The notes beneath the pieces were generated by a model, which saw only the letters and a list, made by a program, of their open reading frames with translations, was not told the origin of the DNA and did not search any database. The position numbers were made by a program, and so were the translations under genes. From Candidatus Woesearchaeota archaeon (GTDB taxonomy: Archaea; Nanobdellota; Nanobdellia; SCGC-AAA011-G17; GW2011-AR18): a DNA stretch of 29,298 nt. Within the stretch, counting starts at the first letter, position 1. Every line of letters starts with the position of its first letter. The DNA lies in contig JAGVXZ010000006.1 in NCBI GenBank assembly GCA_018303515.1, positions 1 through 29,298 of the forward strand, given 5' to 3'. Positions 22,549-29,298 of this stretch are shown piece by piece.

Positions 22549-22722
22549 TTAAACTTTAGTTTTTGTATGCCTTCTCCATGATCTTTTCACTGTTGTAAAC
22601 TTGGAAGGATGAACTTTTTTAGCTACACCAAAAATTCTTGGAATTATCCAAACTGGTGCCCATTTTGTTTGTCTACCTAATTTTGCTAATCTTTTTTTCC
22701 TCGCAGTTGTTACTTTACTCAT
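22549..22722 (-). CDS. rpl39e: Large-subunit ribosomal protein eL39
   Basis: A 57-residue, very basic protein that lines the exit tunnel. Family hallmarks are KKRLAKLGRQTKWAPVWII near the N-terminus and KRSWRRHTKTK at the end. Its ATG overlaps the eS19 stop by 4 nt (ATGA) and eL31 begins one base after its stop, so the three are translationally coupled. Confidence 0.94.
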   Translation of the reverse strand: MSKVTTARKKRLAKLGRQTKWAPVWIIPRIFGVAKKVHPSKFTTVKRSWRRHTKTKV

Positions 22723-23126
22723 TTTGCAGCCTTATCCATTAATGATTTCCCTTTAGGAGTTATAATTTTCCCTTTATGTACACCTTTCTCTTGAGCTTTA
22801 ACTAATCCAGCTTTTTCCATTTGTTGTAAAATATTTCTTATAATTTTCCCTGAAGCTTTAGCAAACCTTTCAGGTTTATGACCTCTATTTTTTTTATTTC
22901 CATATTTTATTCTTAACTTTGAAACTCCAATAGGACCTTTGATATAAACTTGCCTCAATACTGAAGCAGCCCTTGTATACCACCATCCTTCTTGACTAGG
23001 CCTTCTTTCCTTCCCATGTCCAGATTTAACAAACTGAACCCATTCAGGCTCTTTAATCATAGTTTTTAATTCATTAGAAGATCCTTTGTACACTTTTACT
23101 AGATCAGCATCAAATATTGTAGCCAT
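22719..23126 (-). CDS. rps19e: Small-subunit ribosomal protein eS19
   Basis: A 135-residue eS19. Diagnostic parts are WWYTRAASVLRQVYIKGPIGV, the basic loop KYGNKKNRGHKPERFAKASG and the winged-helix end IIRNILQQMEKAGLV...ITPKG. Full length. First gene of the eS19-eL39-eL31 operon; the PDCD5-like gene found between eS19 and eL39 in many archaea is missing here. A TATA-like box lies 24-32 nt upstream of its ATG. Confidence 0.96.
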   Translation of the reverse strand: MATIFDADLVKVYKGSSNELKTMIKEPEWVQFVKSGHGKERRPSQEGWWYTRAASVLRQVYIKGPIGVSKLRIKYGNKKNRGHKPERFAKASGKIIRNILQQMEKAGLVKAQEKGVHKGKIITPKGKSLMDKAAK

Positions 23127-23149
23127 ATAAAATCTAGAAAAATGGGATG

Positions 23150-23158
23150 TTTAAAAAG
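23150..23158 (-). promoter_or_regulatory. TATA-like box of the eS19 operon
   Basis: On the minus strand a CTTTTTAAA-type box lies 24-32 nt before the eS19 start at 23126, with A/T-rich flanks. Confidence 0.5.
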
Positions 23159-23209
23159 CTTTCTACCATATAGTTTGCAAAAGAAACGCATACAAATAAG
23201 TTCTACTTC

Positions 23210-23476
23210 TCATAATGCTTTCTGTAATGTTTGAATACTACCAATAAATGCCCAGATAAAATCAATTATTACTAAAGGCATTCCAATAAAAATTCCAACT
23301 TTTGTTGCAATAAAAATTACTGATAACACAAAAATCCCCAACTGAATCAATCCAATTTTATATTTCCCTGATAAAAAAGTTCCAAGACCTGGAAGAAGAT
23401 TCAAAACAAGACAGACAACTGCCATTCCAATTGTAATTCTCTTCAATTGCCTCCTCTTTTTTTTCTTAATTACCAT
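23210..23476 (-). CDS. Small multi-pass membrane protein (TM2-like)
   Basis: An 88-residue protein with a very basic head (KKKKRRQLKR) and two to three hydrophobic helices (about 14-32, 40-58 and 60-80). The motif LPGLGTFLSGKYKIGLIQLG and the later PLVIIDFIWAFIGS resemble the TM2-domain layout (glycine turn, hairpin of helices, then D-x-x-W), but the match is partial. It overlaps the end of the upstream cysteine-rich gene by 11 nt, which suggests translational coupling and a joint role at the membrane. Function unknown. Confidence 0.65.
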   Translation of the reverse strand: MVIKKKKRRQLKRITIGMAVVCLVLNLLPGLGTFLSGKYKIGLIQLGIFVLSVIFIATKVGIFIGMPLVIIDFIWAFIGSIQTLQKAL

Positions 23477-23861
23477 CTTTTATTAGAATAGCACAGTCCT
23501 TAGATTTATCTTCAACTCTACAATCACAATAATCCTCTACATTTTCAAGATAACTAAATTTCTCAACACATTTCCTAAATACCATTGCATTATTCCCACT
23601 TCCAGTACTTACTTCTTGTACAAGATCATCTCTTCTTGGAATGAAATTTTTAGTTCTCAATTCTCTTTCTTGTATTGAATCATATAATTCCATTTGAGAC
23701 TCCACTCCACCTCTTATAGTCTCAAGATCTCTATGGCCTTCAAGAGGTTCATATAAAGCAAAACCAGAAGGAGTTGCTGAAAAAGAATATGTCATAGTTA
23801 AAATTGCAATGATTGCAAAAGTAGAAACCAACATTAAATTCTTATCTATACTTTCAGACAT
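23466..23861 (-). CDS. Secreted/anchored cysteine-module protein (short paralogue)
   Basis: A 131-residue protein. The N-terminus (MSESIDKNLMLVSTF, then a hydrophobic helix and PSGFALYEP) matches that of the 250-residue upstream protein, so it is a membrane anchor with an outer domain. The C-terminal part holds the module C98-x13-C112-x-C114-x8-C123, with FSYLENVEDYCDC closely matching FSDALNVEEVCDC in the other protein. The four cysteines could form disulfides or bind metal. The middle (40-90) is polar and helical. A terminator hairpin separates it from its upstream paralogue, so it may be expressed at a different level. Unrecognised family. Confidence 0.68.
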   Translation of the reverse strand: MSESIDKNLMLVSTFAIIAILTMTYSFSATPSGFALYEPLEGHRDLETIRGGVESQMELYDSIQERELRTKNFIPRRDDLVQEVSTGSGNNAMVFRKCVEKFSYLENVEDYCDCRVEDKSKDCAILIKDGN

Positions 23862-23882
23862 TTTTCACACCCTTTTTAAAAT

Positions 23883-23909
23883 AAAAAAAATAACGGTTTT
23901 ACGCCGTTA
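23883..23909 (-). terminator. Intrinsic-type terminator overlapping a stop codon
   Basis: On the minus strand, TAACGG-CGTAAAA-CCGTTA followed by T8 (from 23890 to 23883) is a textbook hairpin plus U-run. The stop codon of the 250-residue gene (23899-23901) lies in the loop. It should end, or partly attenuate, transcription before the downstream cysteine-module gene. Confidence 0.65.
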
Positions 23910-24651
23910 ATTTATTTCCACAAGCTCTCCATATACCTTTCGTTGATGGAGAACTTATTAGACTTGATTTTCTTACAGCATTCCTATTTAACTCTTCTAC
24001 ACAGGAATCAAATTCAGATCTACTTATACTTAATTCAACATCAGATCCAAACCTTTCTCTACAGTCCCTATTATTATTTTCCCTACACATACAGTATAAG
24101 TCAGCATTAGGATTTCCAACTTTTGTTTCTTTTGCTAAACAAACTTTGTAAATGTTCACAAAATTTCCTGTAATTGGTATAGCCTCTTGCTTGTCTGCCT
24201 TATAGATCTCACAATCATTTGCAGTTCCACCATCAAGTTTACATTTTACCCAATCTTCTGGAGATGAATATCCTCCAGCTAAAGCCTTATCCATTAAAGA
24301 AGTTGCAAAGATTCTTTGTGTTCTTGAAGTAGCAAAAGCTCCTCCAGAACCTTCCCCGCCTCTTCCTTCATAAACAATCTCTTGCTCCTCTTCAGGATAA
24401 ACAGCATCTAACAAACATGCACTCTCTGAATCTCTTCCACCATTCTCCCTCAATGGAAATTTACAATCACATACTTCTTCAACATTTAAAGCATCACTAA
24501 ACCTTACAAGACATTGCTGATATAAGTTTTCACCATAAACTGCACGACCAGTAGATCCTTCATCACTACCTAGCAGAGCAAACAATCCTACCACGGCCAC
24601 TATCCCAACAACAGCAACCATCAGGATATTCTTATCAAGACTATTATTCAT
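23899..24651 (-). CDS. Secreted/anchored cysteine-module protein (long paralogue)
   Basis: A 250-residue protein with a short polar head (MNNSLDKN), a hydrophobic helix (residues 9-28) and the motif STGRAVYG, a form seen in envelope proteins of DPANN archaea. The outer part has 12 cysteines. Two modules are clear: C47-x13-C61-x-C63-x15-C79 and C171-x15-C187-x-C189-x7-C197; further pairs are C137/C147 and C217/C244. The even number suits disulfides outside the cell. A glycine-rich linker lies at 96-104. A strong Shine-Dalgarno (24661-24668) and its own terminator suggest high expression. No enzyme motif and no heme CxxCH is seen. I do not recognise the family; an adhesin, pilus-like or envelope structural role is possible. 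Confidence 0.7.
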   Translation of the reverse strand: MNNSLDKNILMVAVVGIVAVVGLFALLGSDEGSTGRAVYGENLYQQCLVRFSDALNVEEVCDCKFPLRENGGRDSESACLLDAVYPEEEQEIVYEGRGGEGSGGAFATSRTQRIFATSLMDKALAGGYSSPEDWVKCKLDGGTANDCEIYKADKQEAIPITGNFVNIYKVCLAKETKVGNPNADLYCMCRENNNRDCRERFGSDVELSISRSEFDSCVEELNRNAVRKSSLISSPSTKGIWRACGNKLTA

Positions 24652-24660
24652 TTGATTTCT

Positions 24661-24668
24661 CCTCCTCC
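24661..24668 (-). promoter_or_regulatory. Strong ribosome binding site for the long cysteine-module gene
   Basis: GGAGGAGG lies 9 nt before the ATG at 24651, inside a longer purine run. Most other genes here show no Shine-Dalgarno, so this one probably has a true leader and is strongly translated. Confidence 0.6.
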
Positions 24669-24821
24669 ATCAATTAACTATAAACATTAACTAGATAAGA
24701 TCTTTTTAATTAGGTTTATAAAAATATCGGATTTTTTTAATTAGTTAGTACTATTTTAAACATAATTACAACATAAAAACTAAACAAATTTAAATATTCT
24801 AATTTTAATTCAAGATTTATA

Positions 24822-25241
24822 ATGATAAAAAAAAGATTTATTTTAATTATAATACTTCTTTTAGTTAGTTGCACAAAAGAAGAAGTAAAGGAAGAACAAA
24901 ATGATAATTCTCTTTTAGAGGATTATTATTCTGAGGAAATAAAAGAACAAGGGGAAGAAATTTCAGAAAAAATCATAGAAACTCCTCAGTCCACCACTAA
25001 TAAAAAATCTGAAGCAGAAAAAGAAAAAAAAAGATTAACGAATAAAATCAAAGAACAGAAAAAAAGTTTTGCAACTTCAGAAGAAAAGAATAAGACTTTA
25101 TTACAAGAAGATAATTCTTTTTATGAAATGGGTTATGATTTGTATAAACAAGGGGTAAAAGATTTAGAAAAAAAAGATTATACTTCAGCAATAGATTTCT
25201 TTAATCAAGCAGAAGAAATGTTTAATAGGATTCACTCTTGA
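24822..25241 (+). CDS. Lipoprotein with charged coil and TPR-like end
   Basis: A 139-residue protein with a signal peptide ending in the lipobox LLVSC (Cys17). Then come a glutamate-rich linker, a lysine/glutamate-rich helix (about 65-95, likely coiled coil) and a final helix pair, MGYDLYKQGVKDLEKKDY then SAIDFFNQAEEMFNRI, which is a single TPR-like unit. Probably an envelope-attached adaptor. A TATA-like TTTAAATA at 24789-24796 lies 26-33 nt upstream. Divergent from the cysteine-module operon and convergent with the pilin-like gene (21-nt gap), so one envelope locus is likely. Function unknown. Confidence 0.75.
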   Translation: MIKKRFILIIILLLVSCTKEEVKEEQNDNSLLEDYYSEEIKEQGEEISEKIIETPQSTTNKKSEAEKEKKRLTNKIKEQKKSFATSEEKNKTLLQEDNSFYEMGYDLYKQGVKDLEKKDYTSAIDFFNQAEEMFNRIHS

Positions 25242-25262
25242 AATAAATTAATCAACTTGAAA

Positions 25263-25814
25263 TTATCCAAATAATCCACTTGGTTTAACAATTCTTACAA
25301 CAACTTGTCTTGAATCATCATCAGGAACTCCCTCTCCCAAAGCAACAATATTACATCCTGTTGTCCTCAAATCCCCACCAGTCTCCTTAATTATTAATGA
25401 ATACGCAACTTGCTCACCAGAAGAAATACTCTTTGGAGAAGTACTTTTCCCATCTTCATTTGCAGTTTCATGGAATAACATGCATTTTAATTTTGGATCA
25501 CTATTTTTAGCATTTACACGTAAAGAAACCAATAACTCAGGAATATCTGGTTTAAGATTAGCAACTATAACTTTCACAACTTCATCCTTCCCTTGTTCAA
25601 CATTAATCATTGTGGGAGTAACAGTAAGAAATTCTTCAACATTTTCTAATCCTGTTAACAAAGTATTTGCTTTATCAAATGTTGTACTTGAAATACCTTC
25701 TAATTTCCCAAAAATTCCTTTAATAAAAGCAAATCCTAATATTAATAGAGTAACACCTAGAACAATTACAATGATAGTAGTCATAGAAAGTTCAATTGCA
25801 CCCTTTTTTGTCAT
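25263..25814 (-). CDS. Type IV pilin-like / class III signal protein
   Basis: A 183-residue protein. The N-terminus KKGAIELSMTTIIVIV follows the archaeal prepilin pattern: basic residues, glycine at a likely prepilin-peptidase site, then a long hydrophobic helix (about 10-30). The outer domain is beta-rich, with two cysteines that could pair (LKCMLF near 111 and GCNIVALG near 157). It may build a pilus-like filament or act as a minor pilin. No prepilin peptidase or pilus ATPase gene lies in the window, so the assembly system must be elsewhere. A plain membrane-anchored protein is the alternative. Confidence 0.7.
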   Translation of the reverse strand: MTKKGAIELSMTTIIVIVLGVTLLILGFAFIKGIFGKLEGISSTTFDKANTLLTGLENVEEFLTVTPTMINVEQGKDEVVKVIVANLKPDIPELLVSLRVNAKNSDPKLKCMLFHETANEDGKSTSPKSISSGEQVAYSLIIKETGGDLRTTGCNIVALGEGVPDDDSRQVVVRIVKPSGLFG

Positions 25815-25943
25815 AAAACTAAATTTGTTTTAATTCTTATTTAAATTTAACTATTAAACTTTAATTAGTTTCAAGTTGAACATTTCATTTAATAACAAAT
25901 TTATCCAGTAAAAATTACAAAACATTTGAACCTAAAAATTAAT

Positions 25944-26017
25944 TGGGACTGGGGGGATTTGAACACCCGACACCTAGATCTTCAGTCTAGTGCTCTCCCA
26001 GGCTGAGCTACAGTCCC
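25944..26017 (-). tRNA. tRNA-Phe (GAA)
   Basis: The minus strand gives acceptor GGGACTG/CAGTCCC, D arm GCTC...GAGC, anticodon stem CTAGA/TCTAG with loop CTGAAGA (anticodon GAA), and T loop TTCAAAT. The T stem GGGTG/CCCCC has one U-C mismatch (52-62). Discriminator A, CCA not encoded, no intron. A TATA-like ATTTAAAAG lies about 25-30 nt upstream. Confidence 0.94.
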
Positions 26018-26063
26018 ACAGAAGAAGCATATCATATTTCTTTTAAATCTTTCGAACACTAAT

Positions 26064-26080
26064 TTTATATATATTATAAA
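26064..26080 (+). promoter_or_regulatory. TATA-like region for valS
   Basis: A long TTTATATATATTATAAA stretch lies 14-30 nt before the ATG at 26094. It offers a TATA box at the correct distance for a short or absent leader. Confidence 0.5.
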
Positions 26081-26093
26081 ATCCAGAATTTCA

Positions 26094-28475
26094 ATGCCAG
26101 AACCTAAAATACAAGATAAGAAATGGAAAATTTCATTTGAAGAAGAAATTACAAAAAAATGGGTAAGGGAAGAGCCTTACAAATTTAGATTATCAAGCAC
26201 AAAACAAACTTTTTCAATAGACACTCCCCCCCCTTACATTAACACTCCCGTTCATATCGGTCATGCTTCAACATATACTATGATGGATATGTTTGCAAGA
26301 TATAAGAGAATGAAAGGTTACAATGTTCTTTTTCCTTTAGGTTTGGATAAAAACGGTTTACCTATTGAAGTTGCAACAGAAAAGAAATTCAAAATCAAAT
26401 TCACAGAAACTTCAAGAGAAGAATTCATAAAAAAATGTAAACAATTATTAGATGAAGCTTCAACAGAATCAATTGATTCATTTCAAAAGTTAGGACACTC
26501 TTACAACTCATGGGAAATTGGAACACAGATTGGTCAGATCTATGAAACAGATTCAGATGATTACAGGGAATTAACACAAGAAACTTTCATTGATTTATGG
26601 AATAAAGGTTTAATTTACGAAGATGACAGGATAAATAACTTTTGTACCGGCTGCCAAACTACTATTGCAGATTCTGAAATTGAATACAAAGACGTTGAAT
26701 CCTCATTTAATGATATTAAATTTAAAGTAAAAGAAACAAAAGAAGAGATTATTATTGGAACCACAAGACCAGAACTTGTATGTACATGTGGTATGATAAT
26801 ATTCAATCAAAATGATGAAAGATACAAACATCTTGATGGAAAAACTGCAATAACCCCTTTATTTAATAAAGAAGTTCCAATTAAAGCACACCCTTTAGCA
26901 CAGATAGATAAAGGTACAGGTTTAGTAATGATGTGCTCAGCCGGAGATTTATCAGATATTCAATTTTTTAGAGAGATGAATCTAATTCCAACAATCGCAA
27001 TTAATATTGATGGAACAATGAACGAACATGCAGGGTTTTTAAAAGGATTACCAGTAAGAGGTGCAAGATCACAAATGATCGAATCCTTAAAAGAGAAAGG
27101 ATTAGTTGTAAAGCAATCTAAAATTATTCACAGAACTCCAATATGTGAAAGAAGTAAAGATGAAATTGAATTCATTTCCATGAAAGAATTTTATTTAAAA
27201 CAAATTGAATTTAAAGAAGATATGAAAAAACTTTCTAACAAAATTAATTTCTATTCTCCAAAATCAAAACAAATCTTATTAGACTGGATAGATTCAGTTT
27301 CAATTGACTGGCCAATTTCAAGAAGAAGATATTATGCAACCGAAGTTCCATTATGGTATTGTAAGAAATGTAACGAAACCTTTGTACCAGAAAAAGGAAA
27401 ATACTACAAACCTTGGAAAGAAAATCCATCTGTAAAAAAATGTAAATGCGGTTCAACAGAGTTTCAAGGCGATGAAAGAGTATTTGATACCTGGTTTGAT
27501 TCTTCAATTTCTCCTTTATATATTTTAAAATATTCCCGAAATGAAGAGTTTTTCAAAAACAATTCTCCATGTTCTTTAAGACCCCAAGGAAAAGAAATTG
27601 TAAGAACATGGTTGTATTACACATTACTTAAAGATTATTTATTAACAAACAAACCTATTTTCAAAGATGTTTGGATTCACTATCACATTGTAGATGAAAA
27701 TGGTAAAAAAATGTCAAAATCAATTGGAAACATTATTGATCCTCAAAAAATCTTACAAAGATATGGAGCAGAAGCATTTAGATTATGGTGTGTTCTTGAA
27801 GGCAATATTGACTCTACAGATTTAAGATGTTCTTATGAGAGAATAGAAGGTGCAGGTAAGACATTAACAAAACTATGGAACGTTGCAAGATTCATTTCAA
27901 TGTTTGATAATCCAGAAAATACAGATTTCACAGAAACTGACAAATGGATTATTGGAGAAATTAACAATTTAATTGAAGAATGTGATAATAGTTTCAAAGA
28001 ATATGATTTTCATAATCCTATGATAAAATTAAAAAATTTCCTTTGGGAGATATTTGCCTCACATTACATTGAAATGGTAAAGGTTAGAGCATATAATGAA
28101 GAAAATAAATTCACTGATAAAGAACAAGAATCTGCTTTATGGACTTTACATTATTGTTTAGATATTTTATTAAGATTATTCTCTCCTGCAATACCAATAA
28201 TAACTTACAAACTATACAGTTATTTGAACAATAAAGATATTCATAATTTAGAATATCCTAAAATAAACTATAAAGTAAAATCTGCTTTTGAAACTAAAGA
28301 TATAGTTGAATTAAACAGTTTTGTTTGGAAAGCAAAAAGAGATAATAATAAATCATTAAAAGATGGACTAACATCTTTAACAATTCCACACTATTTTGAA
28401 AAAATATCAAAAGAATTTCAATTTATGCACAATGCAAAAGAAATCAAATTTGGAAACTTAAACATTGAATTTTAA
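26094..28475 (+). CDS. valS: Valyl-tRNA synthetase, archaeal type
   Basis: A 793-residue class I synthetase that charges tRNA-Val. The Rossmann core has HIGH at 54-57 (after IDTPPPYINTP) and KMSKS at 539-543 (NGKKMSKSIGN). The editing domain is present (IGTTRPELVCTCGMI, IDKGTGLVMMCSAGD), as is the zinc-type insertion with CKKC and CKCG pairs near 423-450. WPISRRRYYATEVPLWYC and ERVFDTWFDSS also fit ValS of the archaeal kind. At 793 residues it is shorter than the usual 850-900, with a lean C-terminal part. IleS was considered, but the GTGLVMMCSAGD editing motif and the TTRPEL segment fit ValS better. A downstream HAD gene follows with a one-base gap. Confidence 0.88.
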   Translation: MPEPKIQDKKWKISFEEEITKKWVREEPYKFRLSSTKQTFSIDTPPPYINTPVHIGHASTYTMMDMFARYKRMKGYNVLFPLGLDKNGLPIEVATEKKFKIKFTETSREEFIKKCKQLLDEASTESIDSFQKLGHSYNSWEIGTQIGQIYETDSDDYRELTQETFIDLWNKGLIYEDDRINNFCTGCQTTIADSEIEYKDVESSFNDIKFKVKETKEEIIIGTTRPELVCTCGMIIFNQNDERYKHLDGKTAITPLFNKEVPIKAHPLAQIDKGTGLVMMCSAGDLSDIQFFREMNLIPTIAINIDGTMNEHAGFLKGLPVRGARSQMIESLKEKGLVVKQSKIIHRTPICERSKDEIEFISMKEFYLKQIEFKEDMKKLSNKINFYSPKSKQILLDWIDSVSIDWPISRRRYYATEVPLWYCKKCNETFVPEKGKYYKPWKENPSVKKCKCGSTEFQGDERVFDTWFDSSISPLYILKYSRNEEFFKNNSPCSLRPQGKEIVRTWLYYTLLKDYLLTNKPIFKDVWIHYHIVDENGKKMSKSIGNIIDPQKILQRYGAEAFRLWCVLEGNIDSTDLRCSYERIEGAGKTLTKLWNVARFISMFDNPENTDFTETDKWIIGEINNLIEECDNSFKEYDFHNPMIKLKNFLWEIFASHYIEMVKVRAYNEENKFTDKEQESALWTLHYCLDILLRLFSPAIPIITYKLYSYLNNKDIHNLEYPKINYKVKSAFETKDIVELNSFVWKAKRDNNKSLKDGLTSLTIPHYFEKISKEFQFMHNAKEIKFGNLNIEF

Positions 28476-28476
28476 A

Positions 28477-29205
28477 ATGAAATTTTTAGTTTTTGACGTT
28501 GATGGTACGATCGTTGAGAGTACCCAAGAATTAGGAGAAGAATTTCAAAAGATTTTTCTCACTTTAAACAATAAATTCTCTTTAGTATTTATTAGTGGGA
28601 CTAATAAAACTGAACTTAATAGGATGGTATCTAGTAAATTAGGATCCATTGACCATTTCATTATTTCTAACTCCGGTTCAATATGTGATAAGATAGAATC
28701 AAAAAAGACATTTAACCTTTGGAAAGATTCTTTGGAAGAAAAAGATAAAGAAAAAATAAAGAATTCTCTTAATCTTTTATCAAAAGAATATAATCTGATT
28801 CCAATAACCTCTAAAGAAGATCAGATACTTGATAGGGGTTCCCAGATAACATTCTCCATTCTTGGAAGAAATGCTCCGCTTGAAAAAAAGAAAAATTATG
28901 ATCCAGACACTTCAAAAAGAAAATCATTTATTCAATTTTTAAACAACAATGGATTAAACGAAGAATATGATCTAAAGATTGGTGGTACAACTTCAATAGA
29001 TATTACATTAAAAGGAATTAATAAAGAATATGGTTTAAAAAAATTCATGGAAATAAATAAACTTTTAAAAGATCAAATAATTTTTTTTGGCGATCAATTA
29101 GAAGAAGGCGGAAATGATTTTCCTGTAAAAAAATTGGGTATAAGGACGATAAAAGTTAAGAATCCAAAAGACTGTTTAGAAAAATTAAATCCATTTTTGC
29201 TCTAA
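28477..29205 (+). CDS. HAD hydrolase, eukaryote-type phosphomannomutase-like
   Basis: A 242-residue HAD-superfamily protein of the Cof/PMM (type IIB cap) group. Motif I FDVDGT (D7, D9), motif II ISGTN, motif III lysine near KGINKEYGL and motif IV FGDQLEEGGND (about 204-214) are intact. The cap segment SILGRNAPLEKKKNYDPDTSKR and the ending resemble eukaryotic PMM1/PMM2 (which has SPIGRS...E..., then FFG...PGGND). That family converts mannose-6-phosphate to mannose-1-phosphate for glycan making; a simple sugar phosphatase is the alternative. The ATG at 28477 follows the valS stop by one base and gives MKFLVFDVDGT; the TTG at 28465 is unlikely. Confidence 0.8.
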   Translation: MKFLVFDVDGTIVESTQELGEEFQKIFLTLNNKFSLVFISGTNKTELNRMVSSKLGSIDHFIISNSGSICDKIESKKTFNLWKDSLEEKDKEKIKNSLNLLSKEYNLIPITSKEDQILDRGSQITFSILGRNAPLEKKKNYDPDTSKRKSFIQFLNNNGLNEEYDLKIGGTTSIDITLKGINKEYGLKKFMEINKLLKDQIIFFGDQLEEGGNDFPVKKLGIRTIKVKNPKDCLEKLNPFLL

Positions 29206-29213
29206 ACTAAAAC

Positions 29214-29222
29214 CTTATAAAC
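29214..29222 (+). promoter_or_regulatory. TATA-like box for the last gene
   Basis: CTTATAAAC lies 23-31 nt before the ATG at 29245, so the last gene probably starts its own transcript. Confidence 0.5.
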
Positions 29223-29244
29223 AATTTAAAATTACTGATTAAAG

Positions 29245-29298
29245 ATGGATACAAAACAGAAATTAAAATTAAAAAAGTTTATTTCACAATTGAAAGGA
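29245..29298 (+). CDS. Start of a probable peptide chain release factor aRF1 gene
   Basis: Only 18 codons are in the window. The residues MDTKQKLKLKKFISQLKG resemble the start of archaeal aRF1 (commonly a Lys/Leu-rich helix, KxxLKKLIxxLK, before the RGxGTELVSLYVP segment). A TATA-like box upstream supports a real gene. The name rests on a short basic helix and may be wrong. Confidence 0.4.
   Translation, partial: MDTKQKLKLKKFISQLKG

Noticed and set aside
24652..24821. Small RNA gene in the divergent gap
   Set aside because: The gap is mostly A/T-rich promoter sequence with the ribosome binding site and a TATA-like box; no stable fold or box C/D motifs were found.
25480..25833. 117-codon plus-strand frame over the pilin-like gene
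   Set aside because: Antisense of a protein with a clear prepilin signal; no promoter.
27244..27507. 87-codon minus-strand frame within valS
   Set aside because: Antisense shadow over the ValS core.
1..29298. CRISPR array, intact insertion sequence, rRNA genes or prophage
   Set aside because: No spaced direct repeats, no intact transposase, no rRNA-like conserved blocks and no phage structural genes were seen.

Overview
This is an AT-rich, gene-dense archaeal chromosome segment. It carries eukaryote-type ribosomal proteins (eS1, eS19, eS27, eL31, eL39, eL42), aIF2-alpha, Nop10, Bud32, SRP54/FtsY, GINS, archaeal-type phosphoglycerate mutase and archaeal-type ValS. The three tRNA genes do not encode CCA. 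Many genes have a TATA-like box 22-33 nt before the start codon and little or no leader. The small proteins, the many single-pass surface proteins with short basic cytoplasmic tails, and the low GC suggest a DPANN archaeon of the Woesearchaeota/Pacearchaeota kind. That placement is inferred from gene style, not from a marker phylogeny.

Layout. 1-4.4 kb: three membrane-anchored surface proteins, one cut by the window edge, plus a small protein whose start overlaps its neighbour by about 100 nt. 4.4-8.4 kb: a minimal kinase-like protein, tRNA-Thr, the conserved uS15 / DHH-family / eS1 cluster, tRNA-Gln and Bud32. 8.5-9.4 kb: two adjacent unknown genes that appear to be paralogues. 9.4-16 kb: SRP54, an unknown membrane protein, a probably acquired S66 peptidase beside a decayed transposase, then truD - unknown helical protein - ftsY. 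16.2-19.3 kb: apgM, a lipoprotein nuclease, a tiny membrane ORF with an apparent ATT start, GINS and a frameshifted lipoprotein. 19.3-20.7 kb: the classic eL42-eS27-aIF2alpha-Nop10 operon. 20.8-23.1 kb: a family-4-like uracil-DNA glycosylase without its Fe-S cysteines, an anchored cyclophilin and the eS19-eL39-eL31 operon. 23.2-25.8 kb: a secreted cysteine-rich gene pair with a shared new-looking module, a small multi-pass membrane protein, a lipoprotein and a pilin-like protein. 25.9-29.3 kb: tRNA-Phe, valS, a eukaryote-type phosphomannomutase-like HAD enzyme and the first codons of a probable aRF1 gene.

Most genes serve translation, protein targeting and the replication helicase. The items most worth following are the DHH protein that has lost its metal ligands (a Cdc45-like candidate) in the same window as GINS, the cysteine-rich C-x13-C-x-C module proteins, the adjacent unknown paralogues at 8.5-9.4 kb, the uracil-DNA glycosylase lacking all four Fe-S cysteines, and the peptidase/transposase scar. 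No CRISPR array, intact insertion sequence or complete mobile element is visible. No gene-free stretch longer than 300 bases remains once these features are placed.
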